From Diphasiastrum complanatum (lineage: Eukaryota; Streptophyta; Lycopodiopsida; Lycopodiales; Lycopodiaceae), in NCBI GenBank assembly GCA_029204225.1, contig CM055106.1, positions 33,946,361 to 34,010,360 on the forward strand: a DNA stretch of 64,000 nt. Reading direction: 5' to 3'. Made by a program: the position numbers and the translations under genes. Shown here one piece after another: positions 10,820 to 21,740 of this stretch. The first letter of the stretch is position 1, and every line of letters starts with the position of its first letter. The notes beneath the pieces are model-generated. The model was not told the origin of the DNA. It made no database searches and saw only the letters and a list, made by a program, of their open reading frames with translations.

Positions 10820-13800
10820 CTGGATCATGCAGATACAAAGAAATGACTTATTAGAGATCCATGCCATTACGAAATTAGTTCTGGCAACCAGAAAAGACTT
10901 CTTAGAACCTTCTAAAGCCATTCAACAATAGCCGTAGATATTCAAGACAATCAAGCACATAAGACATGCATAAATAATAAACGAAAGAGTCCAAGGATGT
11001 GTAATATTGAGCTTTATGATGACCAACCACAAAGACTTGGATAATTAATTTGATTGTGGACACAGACCATATGTATAACATCAACACATGATGATGACTA
11101 TCATGCTGGACAAACAAAAACACGCAGCTAACACTTCTGGAAAGAAAGAGTCTCCTTTCTTCTTTTGTTTAATATTTAGTGTTTGTTAGTAAAAGAGCAA
11201 TAAAGAAAAAATCTAGGAAATTGTGATTTTGTAATACTTGTGTCTGCTTTGCAGAGATTGATGAAAAAAATTCCTTGTAGTAGTTCAAGAGTAACTCTTT
11301 AGGTTAAAATTGCCATGGCAAACAGCTTCTGTAATTGCTTAAAAATAGCATCCACACTTGCTAAGAAGTATCTTGTGCAAGTTACATGTAAAGGATCAAC
11401 AAATTGATTCTTGCAAGGCCCTCTGCCCCAACTTGACGCTATATGAGATATGGGGTAAGGAACTGTTTGGAGAAAATCTCCGATCTGATAAGGGTGTAGT
11501 GGGTATCCAGACACGAATTGTTTCGTCCTCTGGTTCCCACTGTTGAGATTCTCACAAAAACAAACCCAGATGGAATTCGATTCTATCCTCGGGTCTACTG
11601 CCCTCTGTGACAGGATCTACAATCCTCCAAAGTGAGCCCAGACACTATTGACCTACATAAAATTTACTTATGCATTCGAAAAGGTAAAACCAGTGTGCGG
11701 AATAAAATTGAAACCAGCTGATTACAAACATACAACTATCAAACAATTAAGCATTCGATCATGTTCAAGACAAGAAACTCTTCTGCATAAAACATCTACT
11801 GCATTATCAGAGAATTCCTTAAGCGTTGTTGTGACAGACCACACAGCGTGTCGGCGCGAAAGAAACTGTCTTTCGCGAATCAAAACTTGTCGCGCTTACT
11901 AGCGGACTTCTTGAACCTTAGCTTGTTGGCTGCACAGTGCTCAGCTTACATTGGTATGTTGCCAATCTACTACAACTGCATAATTAATAATCAGGATCTA
12001 CATGTATGTAGAGAGGAGGACACGATTAGCAAATCAGGAGATTACAAGAACGGCTGATTAGGCACGTCCTAACGGTATCCTGTCAGTCTCCGGAGGATGA
12101 CGTCCTCCTGGTACTTCCGCGATCTCATTGTCGTCTTCATGTCTTCGGTCCTCGAAGCTTTTCTGTTCACGACCACGCAGCTAGCTCCCTTGTTTCTCTT
12201 CTGCCTTGAGCTCTAAAGCTATCATAGCTTTGTGGCTAGAAACAATTTGTTTCTTCAGGAACTTGCTTCCTGACTGTCCTTATTATGAACCAAACTAATC
12301 ATCTACTAGCATCTCGTGCATAGGCTGATTCACACACAAAGCATGAACAACTAGAATGCATGCAGCACTTAACAAAAGATTTCTATATCTGAATCATGAA
12401 TAGATTTCCATTCATAAATTGTGCTCCTGCTTTGAGGTACCACACAATATAACTATGTAAGTTGATACATGGGACTGGAGCCTATGGATAAGTGAGACAA
12501 TGCATAAATGGAGATGTGTGTCAATAATCATTCCTAACCAGGAGAAGAAGCAAGGCAATAAAACTTAAATATATTGTTCAGCGCTTTTATCCTGGAAAAT
12601 ACTCCTAGTTGGAAAGTATTGTACTACTCTAATCCAATTCTCAAATAAAAATGATGCATGTTCTTCCATATGTACTTTGACATTATTTTTGCTACTTCAC
12701 TCTCTTTTTTCAAGCACGGCCATGTATGGTAGAATTTTAAATATATATACATTCTTTGGAAAGAAATCTTCATGGAACTTGTGAGCATTCTTCTGTTGAA
12801 TAGCTAGAGTTACATAAACTATACATAAGCCAGAATAATTGGAGACAAATGCAACTTTTATACATGCTCCTATTACTTATAATTATTGAGCTTGGGAGTC
12901 TTAATAAGATTCAATGGATGAAGGAAATAAAGGCACCTCTTTGTATCTGATGATGTTTGATTTTGTCCATAAGTTATTTGATGCAACCAAAGACAAAATC
13001 ACCTCCTTTGACTCCTGAACAATAGACTGCTTCAAGTTAGATCACAAACTCATAATGAGCAATAATAATTTTTTAAGCTTGATACAAGATCTTAAAAAGT
13101 CATTCATCCACAGAAAAATTTGCCTGTCCTCGCTGCCATCGCAGCATTTGAATACATACAATAGTTTGGGCTTTTCAAATCTGATTTGCTACCCTAATAG
13201 TTTTCTTACAATAGTTGGATCTAACTTACTGGCAGTGGACCTTGCTTTTTAACAGACCTGCTGATCGGTCCAGCAAATTACCCAGATCCGTTAAATGCAA
13301 CCAGCAGAATCAATAGCACAAATTACTCAGATCTGTATATCATTAGGGTTTTCTGTATACGATAGGGAACTATGAGCCTATAAATTAACATGGTACCTGA
13401 TAAAGATTATTATTATTATTATTATTATGCCACTACTAGTTAGTTATAAAATATAAAAATAGAATTGAATCCATTTATTTTCTAGCCTTTTTAGCATTTG
13501 AATGACGATAGAATCTATATTGTTAAAAAATCTTATCACATATAGTTTTGTTTTTGTTAACAAGCATGTTGTTGGTCAACTCGAGAAAATCACGAAGTCT
13601 AATAGGGAAAAATATACCAATGTTGCAGCTTCAAATATCAAATTTTTAATGAAATTTGGGCGAAGTCCCTGAAATCGTATCTTGCAAAATAACTCCCACA
13701 CAAAATATATCAAGAATACTTAAGACTTTGAAGTAATTATCAAAAGTCGGATCTGTGTTTTAATTCTTTCATTTCATTATCAGAATGACAAAACAGGCAT

Positions 13801-14715
13801 TTAGAAGAAAACCTTTAAAATTTCATAAGTGTTCTATAGAATGTTAAAAGCAAGTGGTCACAAGTAACAATCCCTCCTTATCATAGTTTTTCTAAGCTCC
13901 AATTGATTCAACTATTTTTCCCAGTTAATACATTAAGCAACAAACCAATCAATTTATATAGTAAATTTCACCCATCACAGAAGTTGACAAAAAAATCTCC
14001 ACCCATAAAGGTAGCTTTCGAACTCAAGATTTGTCAAAAACAATGTCCTTCCTAGATAAAGGCTCACAAAGATGTCCATAAACAAATATCATGGTCAAGA
14101 ATCTTAGCATCCAACAGCTAATAGAAACACAGAGACCAACATTGCTGGGACATTGTTGGTCCCGAAGTCAGTATTTTCAGTTAGGACCACTTTCCCAAGC
14201 CGTTCATCTTCTATAGTCGTCCAGGGCCTTCCCTTGCTCTTTTGATTGCAACGACTTTTACTTGAATTTGCTGCAGACAGCCAATTTCAGCTTGGATAGA
14301 GACCATTTAAGAATGGAGATTTAACAGATGAAGGGTAGGTATAAGCCCATAACTTCAGAATAATGTTCTCATGTTCTCTTCTAAGCCAGCAAGGACCTTG
14401 AGTAGATGCTAAATAAGATAATTTTACCATGTTCTTCACAGCTCCTACAGCCAGGCAGTAGAGCGACTAAGAAGATTTCAAGACATGTCTTAACAAGAGC
14501 CAGCATCTTCTATAGATCCAAATGTAATTTTTTCAAGCAATTTTTTCCGAAATCCTCATTGAGGCAGGGGGGCAGTCAGATTATTTTGGCTCTGAGCATG
14601 TCGTGTCAACCGTCTGATGTGCTCCATTAAGCTACAGCCTACTTAACTGCTACTGTCCTTGTTTACAAGCTTCCAAAAAGAGATTGGTGTACACTCGGAC
14701 AACTATATGGCATAC
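10820..14715 (-). other. MED12 intron, 3.9 kb
   Basis: Donor AAG|GTATGC at 14715. No conserved exon is seen inside. It contains short palindromes at 11855-11877 and 12092-12108 inside a stretch (about 11.5-12.3 kb) of higher GC that may be a decayed LTR, and an ATT microsatellite near 13410-13430. Confidence 0.75.
11855..12108. repeat. Two short hairpins in a possible decayed LTR
   Basis: CGCGAAAG and CTTTCGCG (11855-11862 and 11870-11877) form an 8-bp stem with a 7-base loop. GGAGGATGACGTCCTCC (12092-12108) is a 6-bp stem. The surrounding GC-richer stretch differs from the AT-rich intron, which suggests an inserted element. No ends or coding motifs were found. Confidence 0.3.
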
Positions 14716-14781
14716 CTTATCGACAACCTTGAGATCATTTGTAACTTCAAGCAAGACCGTTTTCCACAACAATCGAGGACG
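14716..14781 (-). CDS. MED12: MED12 short exon
   Basis: A 22-codon exon, RPRLLWKTVLLEVTNDLKVVDK, between TTTTGTGTAG and AAG|GTATGC. It sits where plant MED12 has the segment IILSQVHTFSKPVVHKCKE and has the same length class, but similarity is modest (V..V.K at the end). Position, phase and open frame support it more than residue identity does. Confidence 0.7.
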
Positions 14782-14881
14782 CTACACAAAAGTTTTGTGC
14801 AGTAGAAAAAAGTAGTAAATGTCATACCCCACAATTTAAGTTTTGCTTGCATAAAAAGAAAAGTTGTCATTTAAAACTGAC

Positions 14882-14987
14882 CTCAACGCCATCAATTATT
14901 TCTCTATAGCCAATCTGACAGGAGTCACGGCTCAATGATTCTTCTGCACAATTTAGTGTTGGAGGATAAAATTCTGCTGGCCCAAGC
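14882..14987 (-). CDS. MED12: MED12 exon
   Basis: The exon encodes LGPAEFYPPTLNCAEESLSRD and then QIGYREIIDGVE, between GTGTTTCAG and GAG|GTCAGT. Arabidopsis has LGPPDFHPPTSNSPEENLTKE and QFGYKETVDGLKE. The first base completes a codon started in the previous exon, so that exon must end with two bases, probably AG of the Arg in NSR-LGP. Confidence 0.94.
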
Positions 14988-15570
14988 CTGAAACACAAAA
15001 TCAAGTTACTCATGGAGTATTATAACTATGAGACCTGGTAAATTGATCTTTCTAAAAGCTAGGTATAAAACTGATTTTGGTCAACATTAAGCCAATGCCC
15101 TCTTTCATCATACCTTTTCAAAGCAACTCGACTAGCAAATTTTGTAAACAAAATTGTGTTCCCATTCCAATAGCTACATAGAGGCCAGGAAGACTTTGCT
15201 CTTGTTACAAAAGTGCAAGTATCCAGATTTCAAATTATCCGCAGGCCCCATTTTTGTAACACAGTTATAAATAAACTTGTTTCCAAGAATTCTTTGTGGA
15301 GAAACTTGTTTTCTAAAACTTTCATAAGAAACCCATTCCCCCAATTCTACATTACAGGTGTGTTTCTCATCTAGAGATCTATAATTAGAACAGCATATTT
15401 CTCATCCAAGGAAACAAGTTACCCAGTGTCATTGTCATAAGGGTCAAAAGATCAGCTTTGATCCAACACTTTACTTTCTTATGACATCCTCACCCATCAA
15501 TTTTTTAAGTGTTGCTTTTCCTTCCTCCTTATTTCCACTTAATATGATATACTACAACTATGTTCATGGC

Positions 15571-15875
15571 ATAGTTGCACTGGTGAACCGCGATTTGTGG
15601 TATTTGTGAGGGTTTTGAGAATTGTTTTTTTAGTGGGTTATTAATATGGGTATCAGCTTGAATCTCTTGATGAAAGCAGTGCATTTATGCAGGTTGCCAG
15701 TAGTTTCAGGTACAGTATGGTCCATTACAGGATATCTGTATAGCTAAAACAATGTGCCAAAACCAGCTCAAAAGAAAAGGGAAAAACAAAATTGAACAGC
15801 AATTCTCTGCTGAGAATCAAGATTCGCAAATCGCTATAACCCGAGAATCAGGATTCGCCGCAACTTTGGTTCGTG
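15571..15875. mobile_element. Small element, AGTTGC...GCAACT ends, word GATTCG
   Basis: The left end is AGTTGCACTGGTGAACCGCG (15573 on). The right end, read inverted, is AGTTGCGGCGAATCCTGATT, followed by further GATTC words down to about 15805. AATATGGGTATCA lies at 15643-15655. The right head is very close to the head of the 6557 element (AGTTGCGGCGCGATTCTGA). The body is about 300 bp with no coding sequence, so the element would be non-autonomous. No clean target duplication is visible. Confidence 0.5.
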
Positions 15876-16977
15876 GTAATGACGAGATGATGATACAGAA
15901 TCAAAACTTTTCTGGTATCTCATCTCTCAAATTAAGACCTCATTTCCCGAGTGGGAACATTACACGTATCTCTTGTTGAAATAGACATTCATTATCCAAA
16001 ATAAAAATTGTTTCTCAAAAGAGTCAAAACAATGGTGTGTGTGCAACGCACAAAACTACCTCATCTTATAAAAGCTTTGCAAATTGATTTTCTAGTACAT
16101 AAGATTACAAATGTGAATGATTCCTTTCTCAAAGAATGATACAGTGAATTTCATCAAATGAAGAGATTCAAATGGGAAGAGACAAGTGGACCCAAGTACG
16201 AAGCCTCTATAAAACAAGGGAGTGAATACAACACAAAATGCACGCACCAGATTAAGGCTGTGACCGACATTATAACTAGAGAGCATCTGTCGGGTCATAT
16301 TCAAGATATGATTGACATGTGCGATCATTTTAGACCTCCTTAAAGAATGGCAAATGAACATACTCATAGGAATCTTCAAAGGAGACAACAACTATGATCC
16401 CAATGAATTATGGGACCATCATCATTACAAACTTGATTGAAACCATTTTTGGTTGGGGCTCATTGACTAGAAAATAGTAACTGAGTTGAATAACACAATG
16501 CCTATGAATGATGACCATCAAATATGTAGAAAGACATCTTTAGTTGGGAAGAAGGTACATAATATCAAAATCTCCCATCATTGCTCGAATCTGTTTAAAA
16601 GATCGTAATATCACTTGTCACAAGTAGGTAACTAAAGTTCGTGAAGCATCTGTGTAAGAACTACTTTTATCACAAGGTGTGGCGCCATCGCAACTCAAAT
16701 TATAGCATAATTCAAATTCCTTATGGGAAACTTTGGACTTCCTAAAGTGATAATTGTAAAAAGATTCAAATCTTTTATATTGTGTTTCTTGACAATAGAA
16801 AATCAACCATCACTAGAAGATTGTTTTTTCTAGATGATACTTTTTCAAAAATTAACCCATTAACAAGTTTGTAGCTACATCTTTACAAACCATTTTAGAG
16901 CAAGAAGCAAAATGATTTCATTATATATAAATATTAAAGTTCCAAGTCATAATTCTCTTGCCAGAAGAATTTAGCTT

Positions 16978-17655
16978 AAAATATTTTGTCTTTAAAAAAA
17001 AGGTATTATACCCCCAAAGTTGCAGTCCGCGTTCCGGAACGCGATCCGGAACGCGTTCAGGAACGCGATCCGGGATTTCCCATAAGGGTATCCCGGAAAG
17101 CAAATTTTTTTTTTGGATAGTTGCCAATATGGGTATCATGTGAAAGGATATCAAAAAAACAATTGTTATGCAGATATGTTGCTTGGTTTCAGATGGCTGC
17201 AGGCTACATTCATTAGAAAACTGGACATCAGTAGATGGTTTAAGAAAACTGGCTGCATTTTCATATGGTTTCAGAAATTTGGACATAAGTAGATGGTTTC
17301 AGCTATTCCACAAGAAGTATACAATTCCCACCAGTCTAAGGAAGGCTCCTTCTAACTCTTTCTATCGTTTTCTAACAAAAAACAGAATCAGTAGATCTGC
17401 AAACCATTGGCATCAGAACACCATTTCAAAACTGATTTCTGATATCTATTAGAAATTTGAAAAGCATGTCCACCGTTCAATTACGGTTTAGTTCGTATTA
17501 AACTCAAAAAAAAAAAAAAAATTTGGCCATTACTCCTTTTTCCACAAAAAAATTTAAAAAAAAAAAATTGCGATCCTGGTCACGGATCGCTGATGTTCCG
17601 GATCGCACAATCCGAAACGTTTTTGCAACGGATCGCGGTCCGCTGCAACTAAGCC
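16978..17655. mobile_element. Small element, AGTTGCAG...CTGCAACT ends, words GTTCCGGAACG / GATCCG
   Basis: The left head at 17023 reads AGTTGCAGTCCGCGTTCC and then repeats GGAACGCGATCC three times. The right head, inverted from about 17652, reads AGTTGCAGCGGACCGCGATC and then repeats GATCCG words. The two ends form a roughly 25-bp imperfect terminal inverted repeat. The flanking octamers ACCCCCAA (left) and AGCCCCAA (right) agree at 7 of 8 positions, as expected for a hAT-type 8-bp target duplication. CAATATGGGTATCA is at 17125-17138. The interior is non-coding and includes three copies of a GACATxAGTAGATGGTTT phrase (17222-17300). Confidence 0.55.
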
Positions 17656-17668
17656 CCAAACTAGAGTT

Positions 17669-17810
17669 CAACCATAGATCGAGCATACAATTTTTTAATA
17701 TGTTGAACATAAATTGAAATATATTGTCTTGAAAAAAAGGTATTATAAGTTCAGCCAAAGATCAAGCATTCAATTTTTAATGATGTTAGAACATAAATTC
17801 CAAAGACCTC
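17669..17810 (+). repeat. 81-bp imperfect tandem duplication
   Basis: The segment starting GTTCAACCATAGATCGAGCA at 17669 is repeated from about 17750 as GTTCAGCCAAAGATCAAGCA, and both run on to GAACATAAATT. The phrase AAAAAAAGGTATTATA in copy one also occurs at 16996, left of the neighbouring element, so the duplication probably predates that insertion. Confidence 0.6.
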
Positions 17811-18645
17811 TTTGTTGAATACACAACCCTTCACAATGTTCGAGCACAAATTTTGAGATTTTACCAAATTTTGTTTAATGAAATACAACAAACAGACCGT
17901 GAATTCAGTGGTTCTCGATCACACTTGAGCTTGTATGGTGTTAATTGCAAAAGTCGCCTGCAATATAGAAAGGAAAATTGTAGATAATGAGAAGAGTGAC
18001 AAACATCTAAAAATAAATTAAAAGTAGCATACTTAACTTAAATATTAACAAAATGCACTCAAAGATAATACTAAAAGCATAGAAATGCTCCATTAAATAA
18101 GAAAAACATTAAAATTCAAGGTAGTCCTCCAAAACAACAGGCCAATAATTCTTTGAATGGTTGTTTCTTGATAAAGGTTTCAATATTGAGAATTGTCGAA
18201 CACTTATGTTCATTAGGCATAGTAAACGTGCCCCCTAGTCAACAATATCAAGATAGCAAGGCATTATAGCCCTTTCTCTGTGGTACAAATTTGTAGTCGT
18301 CTTTTACCTTGAAATACCAGCAAACACGTTAGCAAATTTGCTAAAAACACCAACAAACACGTTTGATAGTAACTGCACTCCCCATACATATCCTCTCCAA
18401 TGGGGTCCTTCCTATATGCGTGCTAAACATGTTCATACTCTCATCCATGTATCGTCACTATGACCATACAAAAATCAACTATACGATACACATTCTTAAA
18501 TACTAAAAATAATAATGCGCACAGTTGATGTATGAGTTGTACGAAAGAACACGATCATGGATCCCACAGTTGCAAAATACATTAACCATGCTATACCACC
18601 CTTCTATAGCTCGTTGGTTGGAGCTCTCAATGTTCTAAGAACCTA

Positions 18646-18969
18646 TTAGCTTTGAACTTGCTTAAAAGCTTCTCTAATTAGTTTAAATATTGTTGCATAT
18701 GCTTCCCTGCTAATACCCGCAAAATCACAAGCACCCTGAACTATAGTCTTATCTAAAATTTTTTGAATGTCCACCATCAAAGACTCTGCTATTTTACACT
18801 TTACATTTGAAATCCTATTGTTCATCATGATACACTCAGTGGATTTGCAAGTCAATATTGTGCCTTTGGAGAAAATTATGACATAGGATGCTTGCCATAT
18901 GTTGCATGCTTTTACCTGATAACTAGAAGGTGTCAACTTGGTGGTCTTCGATTGTCGATAAGAACACAT
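18646..18969 (-). CDS. Unidentified 107-codon frame
   Basis: An open frame of 107 codons lies inside the long MED12 intron on the minus strand. The C-terminal part (ACDFAGISREAYATIFKLIR) looks like real protein: balanced composition and amphipathic helix character. The N-terminal part is less convincing. I do not recognise it. It could be a decayed transposon protein, given the neighbouring hAT remnant, or chance. No conserved catalytic residues are visible and no flanking exons were found. Confidence 0.25.
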   Translation of the reverse strand: MCSYRQSKTTKLTPSSYQVKACNIWQASYVIIFSKGTILTCKSTECIMMNNRISNVKCKIAESLMVDIQKILDKTIVQGACDFAGISREAYATIFKLIREAFKQVQS

Positions 18970-19523
18970 GTCATATATAGAAGGTACTACATGGAATGCT
19001 CAAGGAAAATTCAAATGTCGACTCCAACTGGTTGTCCAATCTTATCCCACTCTTAAAATACCCTACAATTTTTAGCACAAGGTCCTAGTTGAAACTATCC
19101 CTTTTAGGTGTTTTTTCTTCAAAAAAGGGTTAAAACATCTGCCAAGATTTAAGTCTAACTAACCCCTTGACCCTTCCATCTCTCCCACCTTTCCCAATCC
19201 AAAATCAATACCTACGTAACCTTGCATGTTACTGCTAGCCTAAGTGATTCAAAAATAGAATGCATGATATCGTAACATATGCATGCCAATTTCAAGTTCT
19301 TATGCAAACACCTTATATGTGGGCCCTAGTTAATGCAAACACCAACTTGGAAACTAATCTCTTGAAGGATTGTTGAATAACACTTCTACATGTAATATGC
19401 TGGTTTGGCATTTCTCCCATATCTTTGCCCATCCAAGATGCTCAAAAACAAGGCAAAAGCTTTACATAGCTCAAAGAAAATAAATAAATAAATTTATCCG
19501 ATTCAATCAATTTGAGATGCGAA

Positions 19524-21153
19524 CTAAAAAAAAAAATGTGAAAACATTTGCAATATAGTGTTTTTAAAAAAAAATCGAACTTTTTTGAATTGATCTGCCA
19601 CTAATTGCTTCATATTTTTGAAATAAATGGAATCTAAGAAGCGTCTTGTTCCAGAACACTGCGTTCCGAGAGCGTTCCAGAACAACTGATGCAAGCTCAG
19701 CCTATGTCCGACATCGAGATCCACCCACCCCACATCATCTCCAATGTCCATCTCCGTCTCATCATCCAGGGCCTCATCCTCCACATCCTCATCATCATCC
19801 AATCCCCCCTCAGCCTCATCCCCACCCTCCTCTCCTACATCCTCTGCATCGGCCTTGGCCATGGATCTAGTGGTCCTACACTGCCTCCTATCATGACGTC
19901 CCAACTCTCAATGATACTTTGAAAAGATCTCATCATTAGACGCAACCTCTGTGTGTGCATGGCTTGCTACAATATCCATGGGTCTAAGGAACTCCTCGGG
20001 ATTCACCTGCCTAGGTGTACCATCTCGCTGCATGTGCCTGACTAGCATCAGCTGAAACCTAGGGGAGGCCTCCTATGTCATGCATCAAAAAATCGATGCA
20101 GTGTGCTACACACGAGGTCCATACAATAGCAGGGTAGTCCCTCTCCAAAAGCTCACCCATACCCATACAATTGTTGGCATTGTCGATGACCACCTGCAAC
20201 ACATGTTGTGCCCCCACCTCAATGATTGTTGCACATATATGCTCATAGATAAACTCTCCCGACTCAACAGCGTCATCTCGGGAGGCATCCACACCCCTAA
20301 GAAATACAATGCCCAGCGGACATGAAACCAAGATGTTGCACCTAATATCAGTCCACCCATCTGATAGAATAGAGCAACCATATGTGGCCCAGGCATGTCG
20401 TATGGGGCTAAGCTCTACCGTGATGCATGCATGCTCCTCTCTCAAATGGCAGGTATGAAGAGCCTCGTGGGTGGGGGGTTTCCAAGTGGCATCACAAGTT
20501 GCAATCTCCCTCATCCGGTCACGGAAGATGATGGTGTCGGCTAAGGCAAATTCAAGGTATCCACATTAAAAAAACTGGCGTGTAAATCTAGTGGCTGCCT
20601 CATGATGGTGTGTCCGCTGCCACCCTACAGGCACCGTGGTATGTCGATATCTATCCGCCTGTCCTGTGTAGCTGCATGTGGTCGTGGCTTGCCTGACTCT
20701 AGGGCGTGCGTGTGCTCCACCTTGTGCTCTCTCCCCAACACCTCCCATAGCTGCCATAGGAACAGTCCCCTCTGCTAAACTTGGGCCACTATCCTCAGTA
20801 GGCCTCCCCCAATTGACTCCCCTGATGGAAAAGCCTCTCCTGTAGATGATGGCCCTGCTGTTGTGGCTAATGGTAGTCGTGATGGGTCTGGCTCTGTCGA
20901 TGAAGTGCGTGATGGCCCTACTAGTGATGGACTAGGCCATATGTGCTCAATAGGCACTCTCGCTCAGGTCCAAGAACTGCCATACATTGCCCATGGTCCG
21001 CCCATCTGGCCTGGTCAAACCAAGCAAGTGTGCTCTGATCCTCGCCGTCGTGCTGCAAAAGGTGGCACCACAAAAGCAACACCATCTGCATGACCTAAAC
21101 CTGTAAACACTACGGAGTCTTTCTCCAAGAGATCCACCTCTGACCACACGCAT
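19524..21153 (-). pseudogene. hAT-superfamily transposase remnant
   Basis: Three minus-strand pieces fall in family order. A BED-type zinc finger (CRWCCFCGATFCSTTARIRA, then HL) lies at about 20.97-21.10 kb. A Ser/Pro-rich linker covers 20.77-20.96 kb, and a further degraded stretch (20.57-20.76 kb) leads into the transposase. Then comes a DUF659-type transposase segment at 20.06-20.51 kb with GCSILSDGWTDIR, VDASRDDAVESG and VVIDNANNCMGMG, ending CVAHCIDFLMHDIG. An acidic C-terminal tail (about 19.66-19.88 kb) follows. The frame shifts near 20.55-20.76 kb, and the hAT dimerisation region between DUF659 and the tail appears to be missing, so it cannot be functional. The coding region is much GC-richer than the surrounding intron. 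Confidence 0.8.
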
Positions 21154-21740
21154 CGTCCCGCCACAAGCATGGCTATAGAAACTCTCAAGACGCTATAAAA
21201 AAATCAAAAACTCAATGGAAAGTGGATAGGTGGAAAAGGGGAGCTAAAAGCCAAGAGCCGCCTGAGACGTAAACCGTAATGCCAATGGACGCCTAAGACT
21301 TACCCTAAATCCCTAAACCCTAACCTAGGAAAAAAACAATGCAAAATGCCCACATGCACACCAATCACATGAATGCTCATAGTGACCACCTATGCATAAA
21401 GAAGCTTGGGACCATGCAATCACTCTCTCCCTAGCAACCCTACGGCCAATCTTAGCAACAGGATCACTCAAAATGATGCACTATAGCCTCCAAACAAAGC
21501 AAGGAAAAAAAAGGGTGAAAAAAAGCTCCAAGAAGTTGCTTTGCTTGCAAATCCCCACGTAATCATTGTTGCCCTCTTCTAAGTGCTACATCATGGCATC
21601 CACATAGAGGGCCATTTGGCCACCTTTTGCCTCCAACACTAGTGCGCTGGAAACGGGGCATCACTACAGCTATAAAAAAAATTCCAGGGTTTTTGGGAAA
21701 GGCGTTCCAGAACGTAGGGTCCCAGAACATAGGGTCCTAG
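19640..21740 (-). mobile_element. Probable extent of the hAT element
   Basis: Clusters of the word GTTCCAGAAC bracket the transposase remnant: GTTCCAGAACACTGCGTTCC and GCGTTCCAGAAC at 19648-19683, and GGCGTTCCAGAACG plus GTCCCAGAAC at 21701-21735. hAT elements carry short subterminal repeats bound by their transposase, so these clusters may be the equivalent here. Exact ends and an 8-bp target duplication were not found. Confidence 0.45.

Noticed and set aside
16991-17100. CRISPR-like short repeats (GGAACGCGATCC)
   Set aside because: Contiguous palindromic words without spacers, in a plant intron; not a CRISPR array.
19646-19922. Plus-strand Pro/His- and Ile-rich frames
   Set aside because: Antisense of the acidic tail of the hAT remnant; composition follows from the opposite strand.
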